Positions 44,679 through 53,244 of a stretch of DNA of 64,000 bases are shown here, in pieces (position 1 is the first letter of the stretch; the number at the start of each line of letters is the position of its first letter). The stretch is from Cryobacterium tepidiphilum (lineage in GTDB: Bacteria > Actinomycetota > Actinomycetes > Actinomycetales > Microbacteriaceae). The DNA lies in contig NZ_RDSR01000003.1 of NCBI RefSeq assembly GCF_003716325.1, positions 148,721 through 212,720 of the forward strand. The letters run 5' to 3'. Both the position numbers and the translations under genes were made by a program. Below the pieces are notes generated by a model. That model was not told the origin of the DNA. It ran no database searches and worked only from the letters and a program-made list of their open reading frames with translations.

Positions 44679-44696
44679 CGGGCTCGATGAAGCCCG
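44679..44696 (-). promoter_or_regulatory. Hairpin/operator candidate in the hsdM leader
   Basis: CGGGCT-CGATGA-AGCCCG forms a perfect 6-bp stem with a six-base loop, 34 bp upstream of the hsdM start and inside the probable promoter or leader of the restriction operon. It may be a binding site for a controlling protein or an RNA hairpin; no controller (C) gene is visible. Confidence 0.3.
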
Positions 44697-44856
44697 AATC
44701 TAGCTAGTGCTCACTCTATCGGGCACATCCGACAACGCTCAGGGGCGCGGGCGGACGGAGGAACGCTCGAGCGGCCGGAGCGCGATCTCACTCCGCTGCT
44801 GGAGACTGGGGCGGATTCCCATCGGTTGTGTCCTCTTCTTCGCGCTCGAAGGCCTC

Positions 44857-45132
44857 TCAGAGCAGATTCGCGACGGTGACCAGCGAAAGAGCGCCGTAGG
44901 CGTAGCTGGCCGCGCTGATGCCGCTCAGGCTCCAGCCGATGATGTGCACGTAGATCGGAGAACAGTCCAGAGCGAGATTGGCCAGGATGAGCACCGACGC
45001 GGTCAGCTCGACCGAGACGATCAGCGACACAAGTACGTGCGCGCGGGCCTTGATCCTCTCGACTTCACGGTTGCGGCGGAGGATTCTCTCCCGCCAGGGA
45101 ACGATCTGAGCGAAGGCACCGATCAGTGCGGC
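44857..45132 (-). pseudogene. Headless membrane-protein remnant next to the island
   Basis: An open frame of about 92 codons ends at 44857 and reads ALIGAFAQIVPWRERILRRN, then a membrane segment HVLVSLIVSVELTASVLILAN and a second one near GWSLSGISAASYAYGAL. It looks like a genuine two-TM protein end, but a TAA lies directly before the first Ala codon and no usable ATG, GTG or TTG occurs in the first 34 codons. The simplest reading is a gene cut at its 5' end by the island rearrangement. Confidence 0.5.
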
Positions 45133-45465
45133 TTAAAGCAGCGCAGCGCCAGCAGGCAGCTGGTCTGCTTTCGCACTCTACACGGAACGCGATCGTCAAG
45201 ACTCGTACCACCGTTGCGGCTGCTACAGACCGTGCTCTGGGGATAGGACTGCGAGGCCGATCCGAGTTTCGACTCAAACGAGCCAGGCGCGCATCAAACA
45301 ATTGAACCTGGGAACCCGAAAGGCTCCCAGCGTGCGTTCGGGTCCAAAAGTGAGATAGATCCTCCGCGAAGTATCCGCCAATACTCAGCAATCGCACCCG
45401 CCGTTGGCGCAATCTCATTGCTAGCGGTGACATTCGCGGTGACATTTGCATTCTAAAATGACGAC
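45133..45465. other. Gap between remnant and tRNA terminator with tandem repeat
   Basis: No gene is supported. It contains two direct copies of GCGGTGACATT, 12 bp apart (45424-45434 and 45436-45446), just beyond the tRNA terminator. The 164-codon minus-strand frame that spans this area starts inside the tRNA and is not coding. It may be the scar of past integration events at the tRNA 3' side. Confidence 0.45.
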
Positions 45466-45496
45466 GCCCCGACCAGAAATTGCTTCTGATCGGGGC
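45466..45496 (-). terminator. Terminator hairpin of the tRNA-Pro gene
   Basis: GCCCCGA-C-CAGAA-ATTGC-TTCTG-A-TCGGGGC forms a long stem with one internal mismatch, starting 5 bp beyond the tRNA 3' end. On the minus strand it is followed within a few bases by TTTT. It fits a Rho-independent terminator for the tRNA transcript. Confidence 0.7.
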
Positions 45497-45501
45497 ATTT
45501 G

Positions 45502-45575
45502 TCGGGCTGACAGGATTTGAACCTGCGACCCCCTGACCCCCAGTCAGGTGCGCTACCAAGCTGCGCTACAGCCCG
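45502..45575 (-). tRNA. tRNA-Pro (GGG anticodon)
   Basis: The minus strand folds as a 74-nt tRNA: acceptor CGGGCTG/CAGCCCG with discriminator A, D-arm GCGC..GCGC with AGCTTGGTA loop, anticodon stem CCTGA/TCAGG with loop CTGGGGG (anticodon GGG), and T-arm GCAGG-TTCAAAT-CCTGT. CCA is not encoded. Pro(GGG) reads CCC and CCT codons. It marks the right edge of the defence island, and the tRNA 3' side faces the island, the usual orientation for an integration site. Confidence 0.95.
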
Positions 45576-45673
45576 CGGCCACCTGGAACCTCGCGAACAA
45601 GTTCCGCAGGAGACAACTCGAATAGCTTACCGCCTCCCGAGACCTCCCGCGCGCACCCGAGTACCGTGGTCGC

Positions 45674-46267
45674 ATGTCAACGACAACGGATGTCACGGTG
45701 CACTCCGTCGCGGACGTCCCGTGGGACGACGTGCGCACCGTGTTCGGCACCCGCGGGGATCCGTCCGGCTGCTGGTGCCAGTACTTCAAGCTCCCGAACG
45801 CTACGTTCGAGAGCGCCACAAAGGACGAGTGCGCCGGCATGCTGCGACAACAGGTGCAAGCGAACGACCCGGCTCCCGGCGTCATCGCCTACCTCGACGG
45901 GGAACCGGTGGGCTGGTGCGCCCTTGAGCCGAGGACGCACTACGACCGGTTGCGGCGCTCGACGATCGTCAGCGGAGGAAGCAACGAAGACCCGGATGAC
46001 GCATCCGTCTGGGCGGTGATCTGTTTCGTGGTGCGCGTGGGCTACCGGAAACGCGGCGTCAGCGGCGCCCTCCTCCGCGGCGCCGTGGAGCAGGCGAGGG
46101 TGCTCGGTGCCCGCGTCATCGAGGGCTATCCGGTCGACACGACGGTCAGGATGAAAGCGCCGTCGGCGGAGCTGTACCACGGGACGCTGTCGCTGTTCAT
46201 GGCAGCAGGCTTTGAAATCGTTTCCCGACCGACCCGTGACCGCGTGGTGGTGCGGCAGGCGTTGTGA
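45674..46267 (+). CDS. GNAT-family N-acetyltransferase
   Basis: 197 residues. The N-terminal half has the RGDPSGCWCQYFKLPNATFE and EPVGWCALEPR segments found in a group of actinobacterial GNATs, and VWAVICFVVRVGYRKRGVSG is the acetyl-CoA loop. Its substrate is unknown. It starts 98 bp from the 5' end of the divergent tRNA-Pro gene, and the DUF222 gene follows in the same direction after about 120 bp. Confidence 0.87.
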   Translation: MSTTTDVTVHSVADVPWDDVRTVFGTRGDPSGCWCQYFKLPNATFESATKDECAGMLRQQVQANDPAPGVIAYLDGEPVGWCALEPRTHYDRLRRSTIVSGGSNEDPDDASVWAVICFVVRVGYRKRGVSGALLRGAVEQARVLGARVIEGYPVDTTVRMKAPSAELYHGTLSLFMAAGFEIVSRPTRDRVVVRQAL

Positions 46268-46386
46268 ACTGGTCTCAGCCGTCCGCGGGACTGGGGTGCT
46301 TCCTCCCCAGCCAACTCATGAAAGATGTTGTCCACAGATCCTCGCACGCAGGTCCTAATGTCCGTGGCTTCTGCGATGATTGAGAC

Positions 46387-47853
46387 ATGCTCAGCATAGA
46401 AGCTGTCTACACAGGCCTCACCGACAACCTCGCCGGCAGTGCGATCACCGCCGCGTCGTTCGATCGTGTCTCCGACGCGGAGATTGAGTCCACAATGGCC
46501 GCGATGACGGCCCATCAGCGGATGGTGGAAACCCACGTCGCGCTCGGGGCTGCGGCGCTCGCGAAACGGTCGGCTCCGGAGCTCGGGCAGAACGGCCTGG
46601 CGTGGCAGAAGGGCCACGCTTCGCCGGAAGAGTGGCTGCAGAAGATCTCCGGCTCCTCCAGAACCGCAGCCCGACGCCAGGTGGCCGTGGGACGGATGAT
46701 TGCCGAGGCCGAAGCCGCCCATGATCTCGACGAGCAGGCACACAACAATCCTGAGGATGAGGTGCTGGCCCGGCTCGCCGCCGAGGCCCGGCCCTGGCAC
46801 GCCGCCCTCGGCGACGCCATCGCGACCGGGCGTCTCGGCGCGGAGACCGCCGCCGGCATCCGGCACGGGCTCGGGGAACCCGCCGACGGTGTCAGCGAAG
46901 ACGCGTTGGCGACTGCCCTGGCGGCCCTAATCGAGGAGTGTTTGTCGTTGAACGCCGACCAGGCGAAGCGGGCGGCGTTCCGGGTGCGGGACGAGATCGA
47001 CGCCACCGGCATCGCCGCGAGGGCCGAAGCTAAACGGGCCCGCCAGTACTGGAAGCAGTGGGTCAAACCCGACGGGATGGTCCACGGCGAATACGAACTC
47101 GACCCCGAGAACGGGGCGTTCGTGAAGGACGTGTACGACCAGCTCACCTCACCCCGCCGCGGCGGTCCCCGCTTTATCGACCCGAAGAAGAAGGCCTGGG
47201 CCGCCGCCATCGCCGCCGACCCGCGCAGCACGGAACTGATCGCGGCCGAGAACCTCGTCGAACTGCTCCGCCTCGGCGCCGCAGCCGACCCGGGCACTGT
47301 GTTCGGCGGCAACAAGCCGGCGGTGAAGATCCTCGTCACCAAGGAAACCCTCGACAGCCGGGAGGGTCACGGGGCCATCGAGGGAAACCCCGCCCCGGTC
47401 CCGCTGGAGACCGTGGACCGGCACCTCTGCACCGACGGGTACCTCCCCATCGCCTTCGACAGCAACGGGCAATGCGTGGACGTCGGCCGGGAACAACGCT
47501 TCTTCACCGCGAAACAACGCGCCGCCCTCGCCGCCCGCGACTGCGGCTGCATGTGGCCCGACTGCGACCGGCCACCATCCTGGACAGAAGCGCACCACAT
47601 CAACGAATGGGCGGCACACGGCGGACTCACCGACGTCAGAGACGGCATCCTGCTCTGCAAACGCGATCACCTCCGATTGCACAACCAAGGGTGGCGGATC
47701 GAACGAAGAGGTGCCAACGAGTACTGGCTCATCCCACCCAGGAGCATCGACCCCGAACAGACACCCATCCGTATGAAAAGCAAAGCCACCCTCAAGCCGG
47801 GCAGCCCCATCAAGCCGTTCAGCGGCAAAGAGGCCGGGCAGGAGACCGCCTAA
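46387..47853 (+). CDS. DUF222/13E12-type HNH endonuclease-domain protein
   Basis: 488 residues. The N-terminal 370 residues are the helical DUF222 region, and the C-terminal HNH nuclease core is CGCMWPDCDRPPSWTEAHHI and then LLCKRDHLRLHNQGW, with CxxxxxC and the HH...H metal pattern intact. Genes of this type occur in many copies in Microbacteriaceae and related genomes and behave like a mobile or recombining family. A TTGTCCACAG word lies 55 bp upstream. Cellular role is not established. Confidence 0.92.
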   Translation: MLSIEAVYTGLTDNLAGSAITAASFDRVSDAEIESTMAAMTAHQRMVETHVALGAAALAKRSAPELGQNGLAWQKGHASPEEWLQKISGSSRTAARRQVAVGRMIAEAEAAHDLDEQAHNNPEDEVLARLAAEARPWHAALGDAIATGRLGAETAAGIRHGLGEPADGVSEDALATALAALIEECLSLNADQAKRAAFRVRDEIDATGIAARAEAKRARQYWKQWVKPDGMVHGEYELDPENGAFVKDVYDQLTSPRRGGPRFIDPKKKAWAAAIAADPRSTELIAAENLVELLRLGAAADPGTVFGGNKPAVKILVTKETLDSREGHGAIEGNPAPVPLETVDRHLCTDGYLPIAFDSNGQCVDVGREQRFFTAKQRAALAARDCGCMWPDCDRPPSWTEAHHINEWAAHGGLTDVRDGILLCKRDHLRLHNQGWRIERRGANEYWLIPPRSIDPEQTPIRMKSKATLKPGSPIKPFSGKEAGQETA

Positions 47854-47981
47854 GCGGAATCACGCCGACGGGACGATCGTCTGGCAAGGCATATTCTCTG
47901 CTCGCCCATAGACCGCGCATAGGTTCGGTGATTACGTTGCCGGAAGGTCGGCATCGGCCTGACCCCGACGCAAAGGAAATC

Positions 47982-48434
47982 ATGTCCCGCTCTAACTCAG
48001 GCCCCCTCGCGAAACTCAACGTTCCCCTGCTCGTGTTGTGGCTCGCATCCGTCGTTGTCGCCGTCGCCGGCTACCTGCTGATGACCTCATCGAACGCGAA
48101 CCAGGCCGCGCTGTACACATCGCAGACCGGTGACTACGCGAAGCTCTTCGCGGCACAGTCGGGCAGCACCGTCGGTGGCCTGCTCATCGCGGTTGGCGTT
48201 CTCGGGGTGCTGCTTGCGCTCGCGGCGCAGGCTTCCACTCGCGTCCGGAACGTTGCCCCTGCGGCAGCGCCTGCTGTCATCGACGAGCACGACCTGACCT
48301 CCGACGACCAGGCATTCGTGATCGAGATCGTCGACCCGCGGACCGAGGCTCACGTGCAGACAACGGATGCGCCTGCGGCCGCGACACTGACCGACGCCGA
48401 CGAGAACCAGAAGGAGACGGTCGCGGCCCGCTGA
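47982..48434 (+). CDS. Small membrane protein of unknown function
   Basis: 150 residues with two hydrophobic segments (about 12-35 and 60-82), then a soluble Ala/Asp-rich tail. AAAGGA precedes ATG 47982 at a good distance. The long frame from 47058 that ends at the same stop is a shadow of the DUF222 gene. Similar small proteins are common in this family without assigned role. The terminator 18 bp downstream closes the gene. Confidence 0.8.
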   Translation: MSRSNSGPLAKLNVPLLVLWLASVVVAVAGYLLMTSSNANQAALYTSQTGDYAKLFAAQSGSTVGGLLIAVGVLGVLLALAAQASTRVRNVAPAAAPAVIDEHDLTSDDQAFVIEIVDPRTEAHVQTTDAPAAATLTDADENQKETVAAR

Positions 48435-48452
48435 GCCGACCGAACCAACGCG

Positions 48453-48488
48453 AAAGCGGCTGCCGGCATGATGCCGACAGCCGCTTTT
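48453..48488. terminator. Bidirectional terminator between small membrane protein and der
   Basis: AAAGCGGCTG-CCGGCAT-GATGCCG-CAGCCGCTTTT type structure: an outer 10-bp stem with an inner CGGCAT/ATGCCG stem, flanked by A-runs on one side and T-runs on the other. It can end the plus-strand gene and the der transcript. Confidence 0.85.
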
Positions 48489-48499
48489 CTCGCATCCGC

Positions 48500-50038
48500 T
48501 CAGCGCTTGCGCTTCTCCCGCACCCGCATGCTGATGTTGATGGGCGTGCCCTCGAAGCCATAGATCTCACGCAGCCGGCGCATGATGTAGCGGCGGTATC
48601 CGGGGTCGAGGAAGCCGGTGGTGAACACCGCGAATGTCGGCGGCCGACTCGACGCCTGCGTGCCGAACAGGATGCGCGGCTGCTTTCCGCCACGCACCGG
48701 GTGCGGGTGCTCCGCAGCCAGCTCGGCGAGGAACGCGTTGAACTTGCCGGTGGGAATGCGGGTGTCCCACGACTCGAGCGCGAGCTCCAGCGCCGGCACG
48801 AGCTTCTCCATGTGCCGCCCGGTACGCGCCGAGATGTTCACGCGCGGCGCCCACGACACATGCGCGAGATCCTGCTCGATCTCCCGCTCCAGGTAGCGGC
48901 GACGATCGTCATCGATCATGTCCCACTTGTTGAACGCGAGCACGAGCGCACGACCCGACTCAAGCACCAGGTCGATGATGCGCACATCCTGCTCGCTGAT
49001 CACCTCGGTCACGTCGATCAGCACGACGGCGACCTCGGCCTTCTCGAGCGCGGCACTGGTGCGAAGCGACGCGTAGAAGTCAGCGCCCTGGGCCAAGTGC
49101 ACCCGACGACGGATGCCGGCGGTGTCGACGAAACGCCACACCTTGCCACCGAGCTCCACCTGCTCGTCCACGGGGTCACGCGTGGTGCCGGCGAGCTCGT
49201 TGACGACGACGCGCTCCTCCCCCACCACCTTGTTCAAGAGGCTGGACTTGCCCACGTTCGGGCGGCCGAGCAGGGCGACACGACGAGGGCCGCCGACTTC
49301 CTGCTTGGCGACAGCGGATATCTCGGGCAGCTCGGCGAGGATCGCATCCAGCAGATCGGCCACCCCGCGTCCGTGCAGCGCCGACACGGGCCACGGCTGG
49401 CCGAGGCCGAGCGACCACAGGTTTGCCGCTTCGGGCTCCTGGCGGATGTCGTCGACCTTGTTGGCGACGAGGAAGACCGCCTTGCCACTGCGGCGCAGCA
49501 GCTTGACCACCGCCTCATCGGTCGAGGTGGGGCCGACGTTGGAGTCGACGACGAACATGACGACGTCGGAGAGGTCGATGGCGACCTCGGCCTGTGCGGC
49601 GACGGAGGCGTCGATGCCACGAGCGTCGGGCTCCCAGCCGCCGGTGTCGACGAGGCTGAACCGGCGGTCGTTCCACTCGCCCTTGTATGTGACCCGGTCA
49701 CGGGTGACACCGGGGGTATCCTCGACGACGGCCTCACGGCGGCCGAGAATGCGGTTCACGAGCGCGGACTTGCCGACGTTCGGCCGACCCACGATGGCGA
49801 TGACCGGCAGGGCTGGCAGGTAGGTGATGGCGTTCGGGTCCTCCGTCGCCTGCTCGAGCACATCGAGGTCTTCCTCGCTGAGCTCGTACTCCTGCAGCCC
49901 GGTGCGGAGGGCATTGGCGCGCTGCAGCACCAGATCGTCGTCGAGGCCGGTCAGACGCTCCTCGAGGTCGTCGCCTTCCGGCGCATACTCGAGCTCGTCG
50001 TCGGGGTTGAACTCGTGCGAGTCGAAGTCATTGGTCAT
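48500..50038 (-). CDS. der: Ribosome biogenesis GTPase Der (EngA)
   Basis: 512 residues with two GTPase domains: GRPNVGKS at 84-91 and again at 258-265, each followed by DTGG/DTAG switch II and NKxD motifs, and a C-terminal KH-like domain. An acidic N-terminal extension of about 75 residues is usual in actinobacteria. Der is needed for assembly of the 50S ribosomal subunit. The start overlaps the cmk stop by 4 bp (ATGA), so the two are one transcript. The hairpin at 48453 ends it. Confidence 0.97.
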   Translation of the reverse strand: MTNDFDSHEFNPDDELEYAPEGDDLEERLTGLDDDLVLQRANALRTGLQEYELSEEDLDVLEQATEDPNAITYLPALPVIAIVGRPNVGKSALVNRILGRREAVVEDTPGVTRDRVTYKGEWNDRRFSLVDTGGWEPDARGIDASVAAQAEVAIDLSDVVMFVVDSNVGPTSTDEAVVKLLRRSGKAVFLVANKVDDIRQEPEAANLWSLGLGQPWPVSALHGRGVADLLDAILAELPEISAVAKQEVGGPRRVALLGRPNVGKSSLLNKVVGEERVVVNELAGTTRDPVDEQVELGGKVWRFVDTAGIRRRVHLAQGADFYASLRTSAALEKAEVAVVLIDVTEVISEQDVRIIDLVLESGRALVLAFNKWDMIDDDRRRYLEREIEQDLAHVSWAPRVNISARTGRHMEKLVPALELALESWDTRIPTGKFNAFLAELAAEHPHPVRGGKQPRILFGTQASSRPPTFAVFTTGFLDPGYRRYIMRRLREIYGFEGTPINISMRVREKRKR

Positions 50039-50718
50039 TGCGAGGTCCTCGCGGTGTTGATGACGTCGATGACCGCATCAACGGTCTGCTCGAAGTCAAG
50101 GTGGGTGGAATCTACGGTGGTCACACCGTCGGCGGCGGTCATGAAGTCGACGACCTGGGAATCGGCCCGATCCCGCGTGCGCAGCGCGTGCGCCACGGTC
50201 TCGGCGGACTGGGTCGTGATCTGCGCCGAGCGCCTCGCCATTCTAGCCTCTTCGGATGCGGTGAGCAGGATCCGCACCGGCGCATCCGGTGCGACGACGG
50301 TGGTGATGTCGCGGCCCTCGACCACGATGCCGGCCTCGGTGGCCTGCTCGGCGACGGAACGGAACAGCCCGGTCAGGTGCTCGCGCACCCGGGGAACGCG
50401 GGCGACGGCACTCACCTGCGCGGTCACGCGGGGCTCGCGGATCGCCTCGGTGATATCGGTCTCGCCGACGCGAACGAAGTGCCGGTGCGGGTGGGTGCCG
50501 ATCTCGACGTCGAAGGTGTCGAGCTCGGCGACGACCGCGGCGGCATCCGCTGTGTCGACACCGCGATCAAGCATGAGCCAGGCCAGCGCCCGGTACCCGG
50601 CACCGGTGTCGAGGAAGGCGAAGTCGAGCCGGTCGGCCACGGCCTTGCTCACACTGGACTTGCCGCTTCCGGCGGGTCCGTCGATCGCAACGACGAGGGG
50701 AATCGAGGGAGAGGTCAT
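50035..50718 (-). CDS. cmk: Cytidylate kinase
   Basis: 227 residues, normal for CMP kinase. [20 protein letters not shown] is the P-loop, followed by the [12 protein letters not shown] region typical of the family and [20 protein letters not shown]. The enzyme phosphorylates CMP and dCMP. It lies between tyrA (3 bp gap) and der (4-bp overlap) in the conserved actinobacterial cluster. Confidence 0.97.
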   Translation of the reverse strand: MTSPSIPLVVAIDGPAGSGKSSVSKAVADRLDFAFLDTGAGYRALAWLMLDRGVDTADAAAVVAELDTFDVEIGTHPHRHFVRVGETDITEAIREPRVTAQVSAVARVPRVREHLTGLFRSVAEQATEAGIVVEGRDITTVVAPDAPVRILLTASEEARMARRSAQITTQSAETVAHALRTRDRADSQVVDFMTAADGVTTVDSTHLDFEQTVDAVIDVINTARTSQ

Positions 50719-50721
50719 GAA

Positions 50722-51813
50722 TCAACCAGCAATCCGCCAGCCGCGCGCGGCCAGCTCTTCGGTGAGGCGGGCGGCCGCCTCGGGGAGGACCGCGATCTCC
50801 GCGAGTCCGATCTGGGCGCCGGGCGAGTGCTCCAGGCGCAGGTCTTCGAGGTTCACGCCCACCTCGCCGATCTCGTTCAGCAGCCGGGCCAGCTGCCCCG
50901 GGGTGTCGTTGACCATGACGATGATCGACACGAACCGGCGGTCCTGGCCGTGCTTGCCGGGCAGCTGCGCGACCCCGGCGTTGCCGCGCGCCAGTTCTTC
51001 GGCGAGCTTCCGCCGGGCGCCGGGCGCGGCCGGGTCGTCGAGCGCTTCGATGAAACGGTCGAGGTCCTCGCGAAAGTCCTGCAGGATGCGTCGCACGGGC
51101 TGGGCGTTCGCGCCCAGGATCTGCACCCACAGTTCCGGGTCGCTGGCCGCGATGCGGGTGACGTCTCGGAGTCCCCCACCGGCGAGATTGAGCGCGGAGC
51201 CCGGGCTGCCGCCGAGCCGCTGCGCCATGAGCGTCGACACCACCTGCGGAACGTGTGAGACGAGCGCCACGGCCTGGTCGTGCTCCTCCGCGGTCATCTC
51301 GACGAGGATGCCGCCGAGGTCGAGGATGAGGTCGTCGATCGCGTTCGCGCGCTGGTAGCTGATGGCGTCGTGCCCGACGACCACCCAGGGACGCCCGATG
51401 AAGAGGTCGGCGCGGCCGGCGAGCGGGCCGCCGCGTTCGCGTCCGGCCAGCGGATGCGAGCCGATGTAGCGGGACACGTCGGCCCCGGCGTCGCGCAGCG
51501 CCGTGAGCGGCGCGAGTTTGACGCTCGCGACATCCGTCACGATCGCGTCGGGGAACGCCTCGAGTTCGCGCCCCACGATCTCGGCGGTGACGTCCGGCGG
51601 CACGCACACGACGATGAGCTGCGGTGCGTCGCCGGGCTGGGCGGCCCGGCCGGCCCCGTAGTCGATGGCGATGCTGAGGTTGGTGGGCGACGCGTCGGCC
51701 AGGATCACGTCGATGCCGCGCTCCCGGAGGCCCAGGCCGACGCTGGTGCCGAGGAGCCCGACGCCGACGACGCGCACGGGCCCGACGAGCCGACTCTCGA
51801 CACTTTCGGCCAC
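50722..51813 (-). CDS. tyrA: Prephenate dehydrogenase with C-terminal ACT domain
   Basis: 363 residues. The Rossmann motif GVGLLGTSVGLGLRERG binds NAD, the segment YIGSHPLAGRERGGP is typical of prephenate dehydrogenase, and the last 75 residues (SIIVMVNDTPGQLARLLNEI) form an ACT domain, suggesting tyrosine feedback. It catalyses prephenate to 4-hydroxyphenylpyruvate. GTG 51813 with AGGAG 7 bp upstream is preferred over a start at 51885. It lies 31 bp after rluB, a placement seen in Micrococcales but not in mycobacteria. Confidence 0.95.
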   Translation of the reverse strand: MAESVESRLVGPVRVVGVGLLGTSVGLGLRERGIDVILADASPTNLSIAIDYGAGRAAQPGDAPQLIVVCVPPDVTAEIVGRELEAFPDAIVTDVASVKLAPLTALRDAGADVSRYIGSHPLAGRERGGPLAGRADLFIGRPWVVVGHDAISYQRANAIDDLILDLGGILVEMTAEEHDQAVALVSHVPQVVSTLMAQRLGGSPGSALNLAGGGLRDVTRIAASDPELWVQILGANAQPVRRILQDFREDLDRFIEALDDPAAPGARRKLAEELARGNAGVAQLPGKHGQDRRFVSIIVMVNDTPGQLARLLNEIGEVGVNLEDLRLEHSPGAQIGLAEIAVLPEAAARLTEELAARGWRIAG

Positions 51814-51844
51814 AGCCGACTCCTGACTTCGAATGCTGGCGTGT

Positions 51845-52645
51845 TTACTGCGCGGGGCGCTCGGGCCGTTCGCTGCGTTCCGCACGGGCGACCGTGAGCA
51901 GCTGGCCGAGTTCTACTTTAGTCAGCTCCCGCACCGCGCCCACCTTGAGGGTGCCGAGGTGCAGCGGCCCGAACTGGCGGCGCACCAGGTCGATCACCGG
52001 GTGCCCGACCGCGTCGAGCATCCGTCGCACGATACGGTTGCGCCCGGAGTGCAGGGTGATCTCCACGAGCGAGGAGCCGTCCCCGCCCTGGCCGGCGATG
52101 ATGCGCGCCTTGTCGGCGGCGATCGGGCCGTCCTCGAGCTCGATGCCCGCCTGCAGCTTCGCCACGGTCTGCGCCGACATGCGGCCCTCGACCTTGGCGA
52201 TGTAGGTCTTCGACACCCCGAACGACGGATGCGCCAGCACATGCGCGAGGTCGCCGTCGTTGGTGAGGATCAGCAGTCCACTGGTCTGCGCGTCGAGCCG
52301 GCCCACGTTGAACAGGCGTTCCTCGAACCGGTCGGTGAACTCGCGCAGGTCGGGCCGGCCGTTCTCGTCCTGCATCGACGAGACCACGCCGACAGGCTTG
52401 TTCAGCATGAGGTAGCGCCTCGTGGTGTCCAGCTGCACGGCGACGTTGTCGACGGCGATCTCATCGGTCTCCGGGTGGATGCGCCGCCCCAGCTCTCGCA
52501 CGACGACGCCGTTCACGCGCACCCGGCCCGAGGTGATCATGTCCTCGGAGACGCGGCGGGAGGCGACGCCGGCCGACGCCATGACCTTCTGCAGGCGCAC
52601 GCCGTCGGCGGCGGCATCCGTTGCACCGAAATCGGCTGGGGTCAT
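51845..52645 (-). CDS. rluB: 23S rRNA pseudouridine synthase RluB-type
   Basis: 266 residues. An S4 RNA-binding domain (RLQKVMASAGVASRRVSEDM) leads, and the catalytic segment GRLDAQTSGLLILTNDG carries the essential Asp. The family isomerises uridine near position 2605 of 23S rRNA. Its ATG overlaps the scpB stop as ATGA. The C-terminal 15 residues are Arg/Glu/Pro-rich. Confidence 0.93.
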   Translation of the reverse strand: MTPADFGATDAAADGVRLQKVMASAGVASRRVSEDMITSGRVRVNGVVVRELGRRIHPETDEIAVDNVAVQLDTTRRYLMLNKPVGVVSSMQDENGRPDLREFTDRFEERLFNVGRLDAQTSGLLILTNDGDLAHVLAHPSFGVSKTYIAKVEGRMSAQTVAKLQAGIELEDGPIAADKARIIAGQGGDGSSLVEITLHSGRNRIVRRMLDAVGHPVIDLVRRQFGPLHLGTLKVGAVRELTKVELGQLLTVARAERSERPERPAQ

Positions 52646-53244
52646 CGGAGGTCCTCGAATCCGTCGGCGCCGTCGGGAAGCAACGGCGAGATGTGCGGCA
52701 GCTCGTCGAGCGAGTTGATGCCGAGCTGGGTGAGCAGCAGGTCGGTGGTGGCGTAGTTGATCGCGCCGGTCTCACTGTCGGTGAACGCCTCGGTGATGAG
52801 GCCGCGCCCGAGCAGGGTGCGCACGACGGAGTCGACGTTGACGGCCCGGATCGACGCGACCGCGCCGCGGCTGATGGGCTGCTTGTAGGCGATCACGGCG
52901 AGCGTCTCGAGGGCCGCCTGCGAGAGCCGGCTGGGGTTCTGGGTCAGCACGATGTCGGCGACGAGGGAGTCGTGGTCGCTGCGCACGTAGATGCGCCAGC
53001 CGCCGCCCACCTCGCGCAGCTCGAAGCCGCGGCGGATCGACGGGACGGTGCCGTCGTGCCCCGGCGTGCCGAGGCCGTCGAAGTCGGCCACGAGGCGTTT
53101 CACGGCCGCGTCGACGTCGGCCAGCGGGCGGTCGACGGCGGTGGCGAGGTGCACGAGGCTCTGCGGCTCGTCGGCGACCATGAGGATCGCCTCGAGCTGC
53201 CGGTCGAGGGTGGCCTGGGTGGTGAGATCGGTGTCAGTTGTCAT
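52642..53244 (-). CDS. scpB: Chromosome segregation/condensation protein ScpB
   Basis: 200 residues. ScpB winged-helix pattern with TLDRQLEAILMVADEPQSLV at the start and LSQAALETLAVIAYKQPISR as the most conserved block. It forms the SMC-ScpAB condensin complex. ATG 53244 overlaps the 3' end of scpA by 11 bp; a start at 53313 would bury itself in scpA and is rejected. The 3' end overlaps rluB. Confidence 0.96.
   Translation of the reverse strand: MTTDTDLTTQATLDRQLEAILMVADEPQSLVHLATAVDRPLADVDAAVKRLVADFDGLGTPGHDGTVPSIRRGFELREVGGGWRIYVRSDHDSLVADIVLTQNPSRLSQAALETLAVIAYKQPISRGAVASIRAVNVDSVVRTLLGRGLITEAFTDSETGAINYATTDLLLTQLGINSLDELPHISPLLPDGADGFEDLR

Noticed and set aside
45065..45559. 164-codon minus-strand frame starting with GGQGVAGSNPVSPT
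   Set aside because: The start is the translated tRNA-Pro sequence, a well-known false-gene pattern, and the rest has no protein-like character.
31887..45575. Direct repeat of the tRNA-Pro 3' end as island attachment site
   Set aside because: I searched the left boundary by eye for GGATTTGAACC and neighbouring words and found no copy, so no att site is claimed.
47058..48434. 458-codon plus-strand frame
   Set aside because: Its first 300 codons are an out-of-frame reading of the DUF222 gene; only the last 150 codons, from ATG 47982, are real.
48701..51358. 885-codon plus-strand frame opposite der, cmk and tyrA
   Set aside because: Antisense of three well-identified overlapping genes, with no recognisable protein motif; a by-product of high GC.
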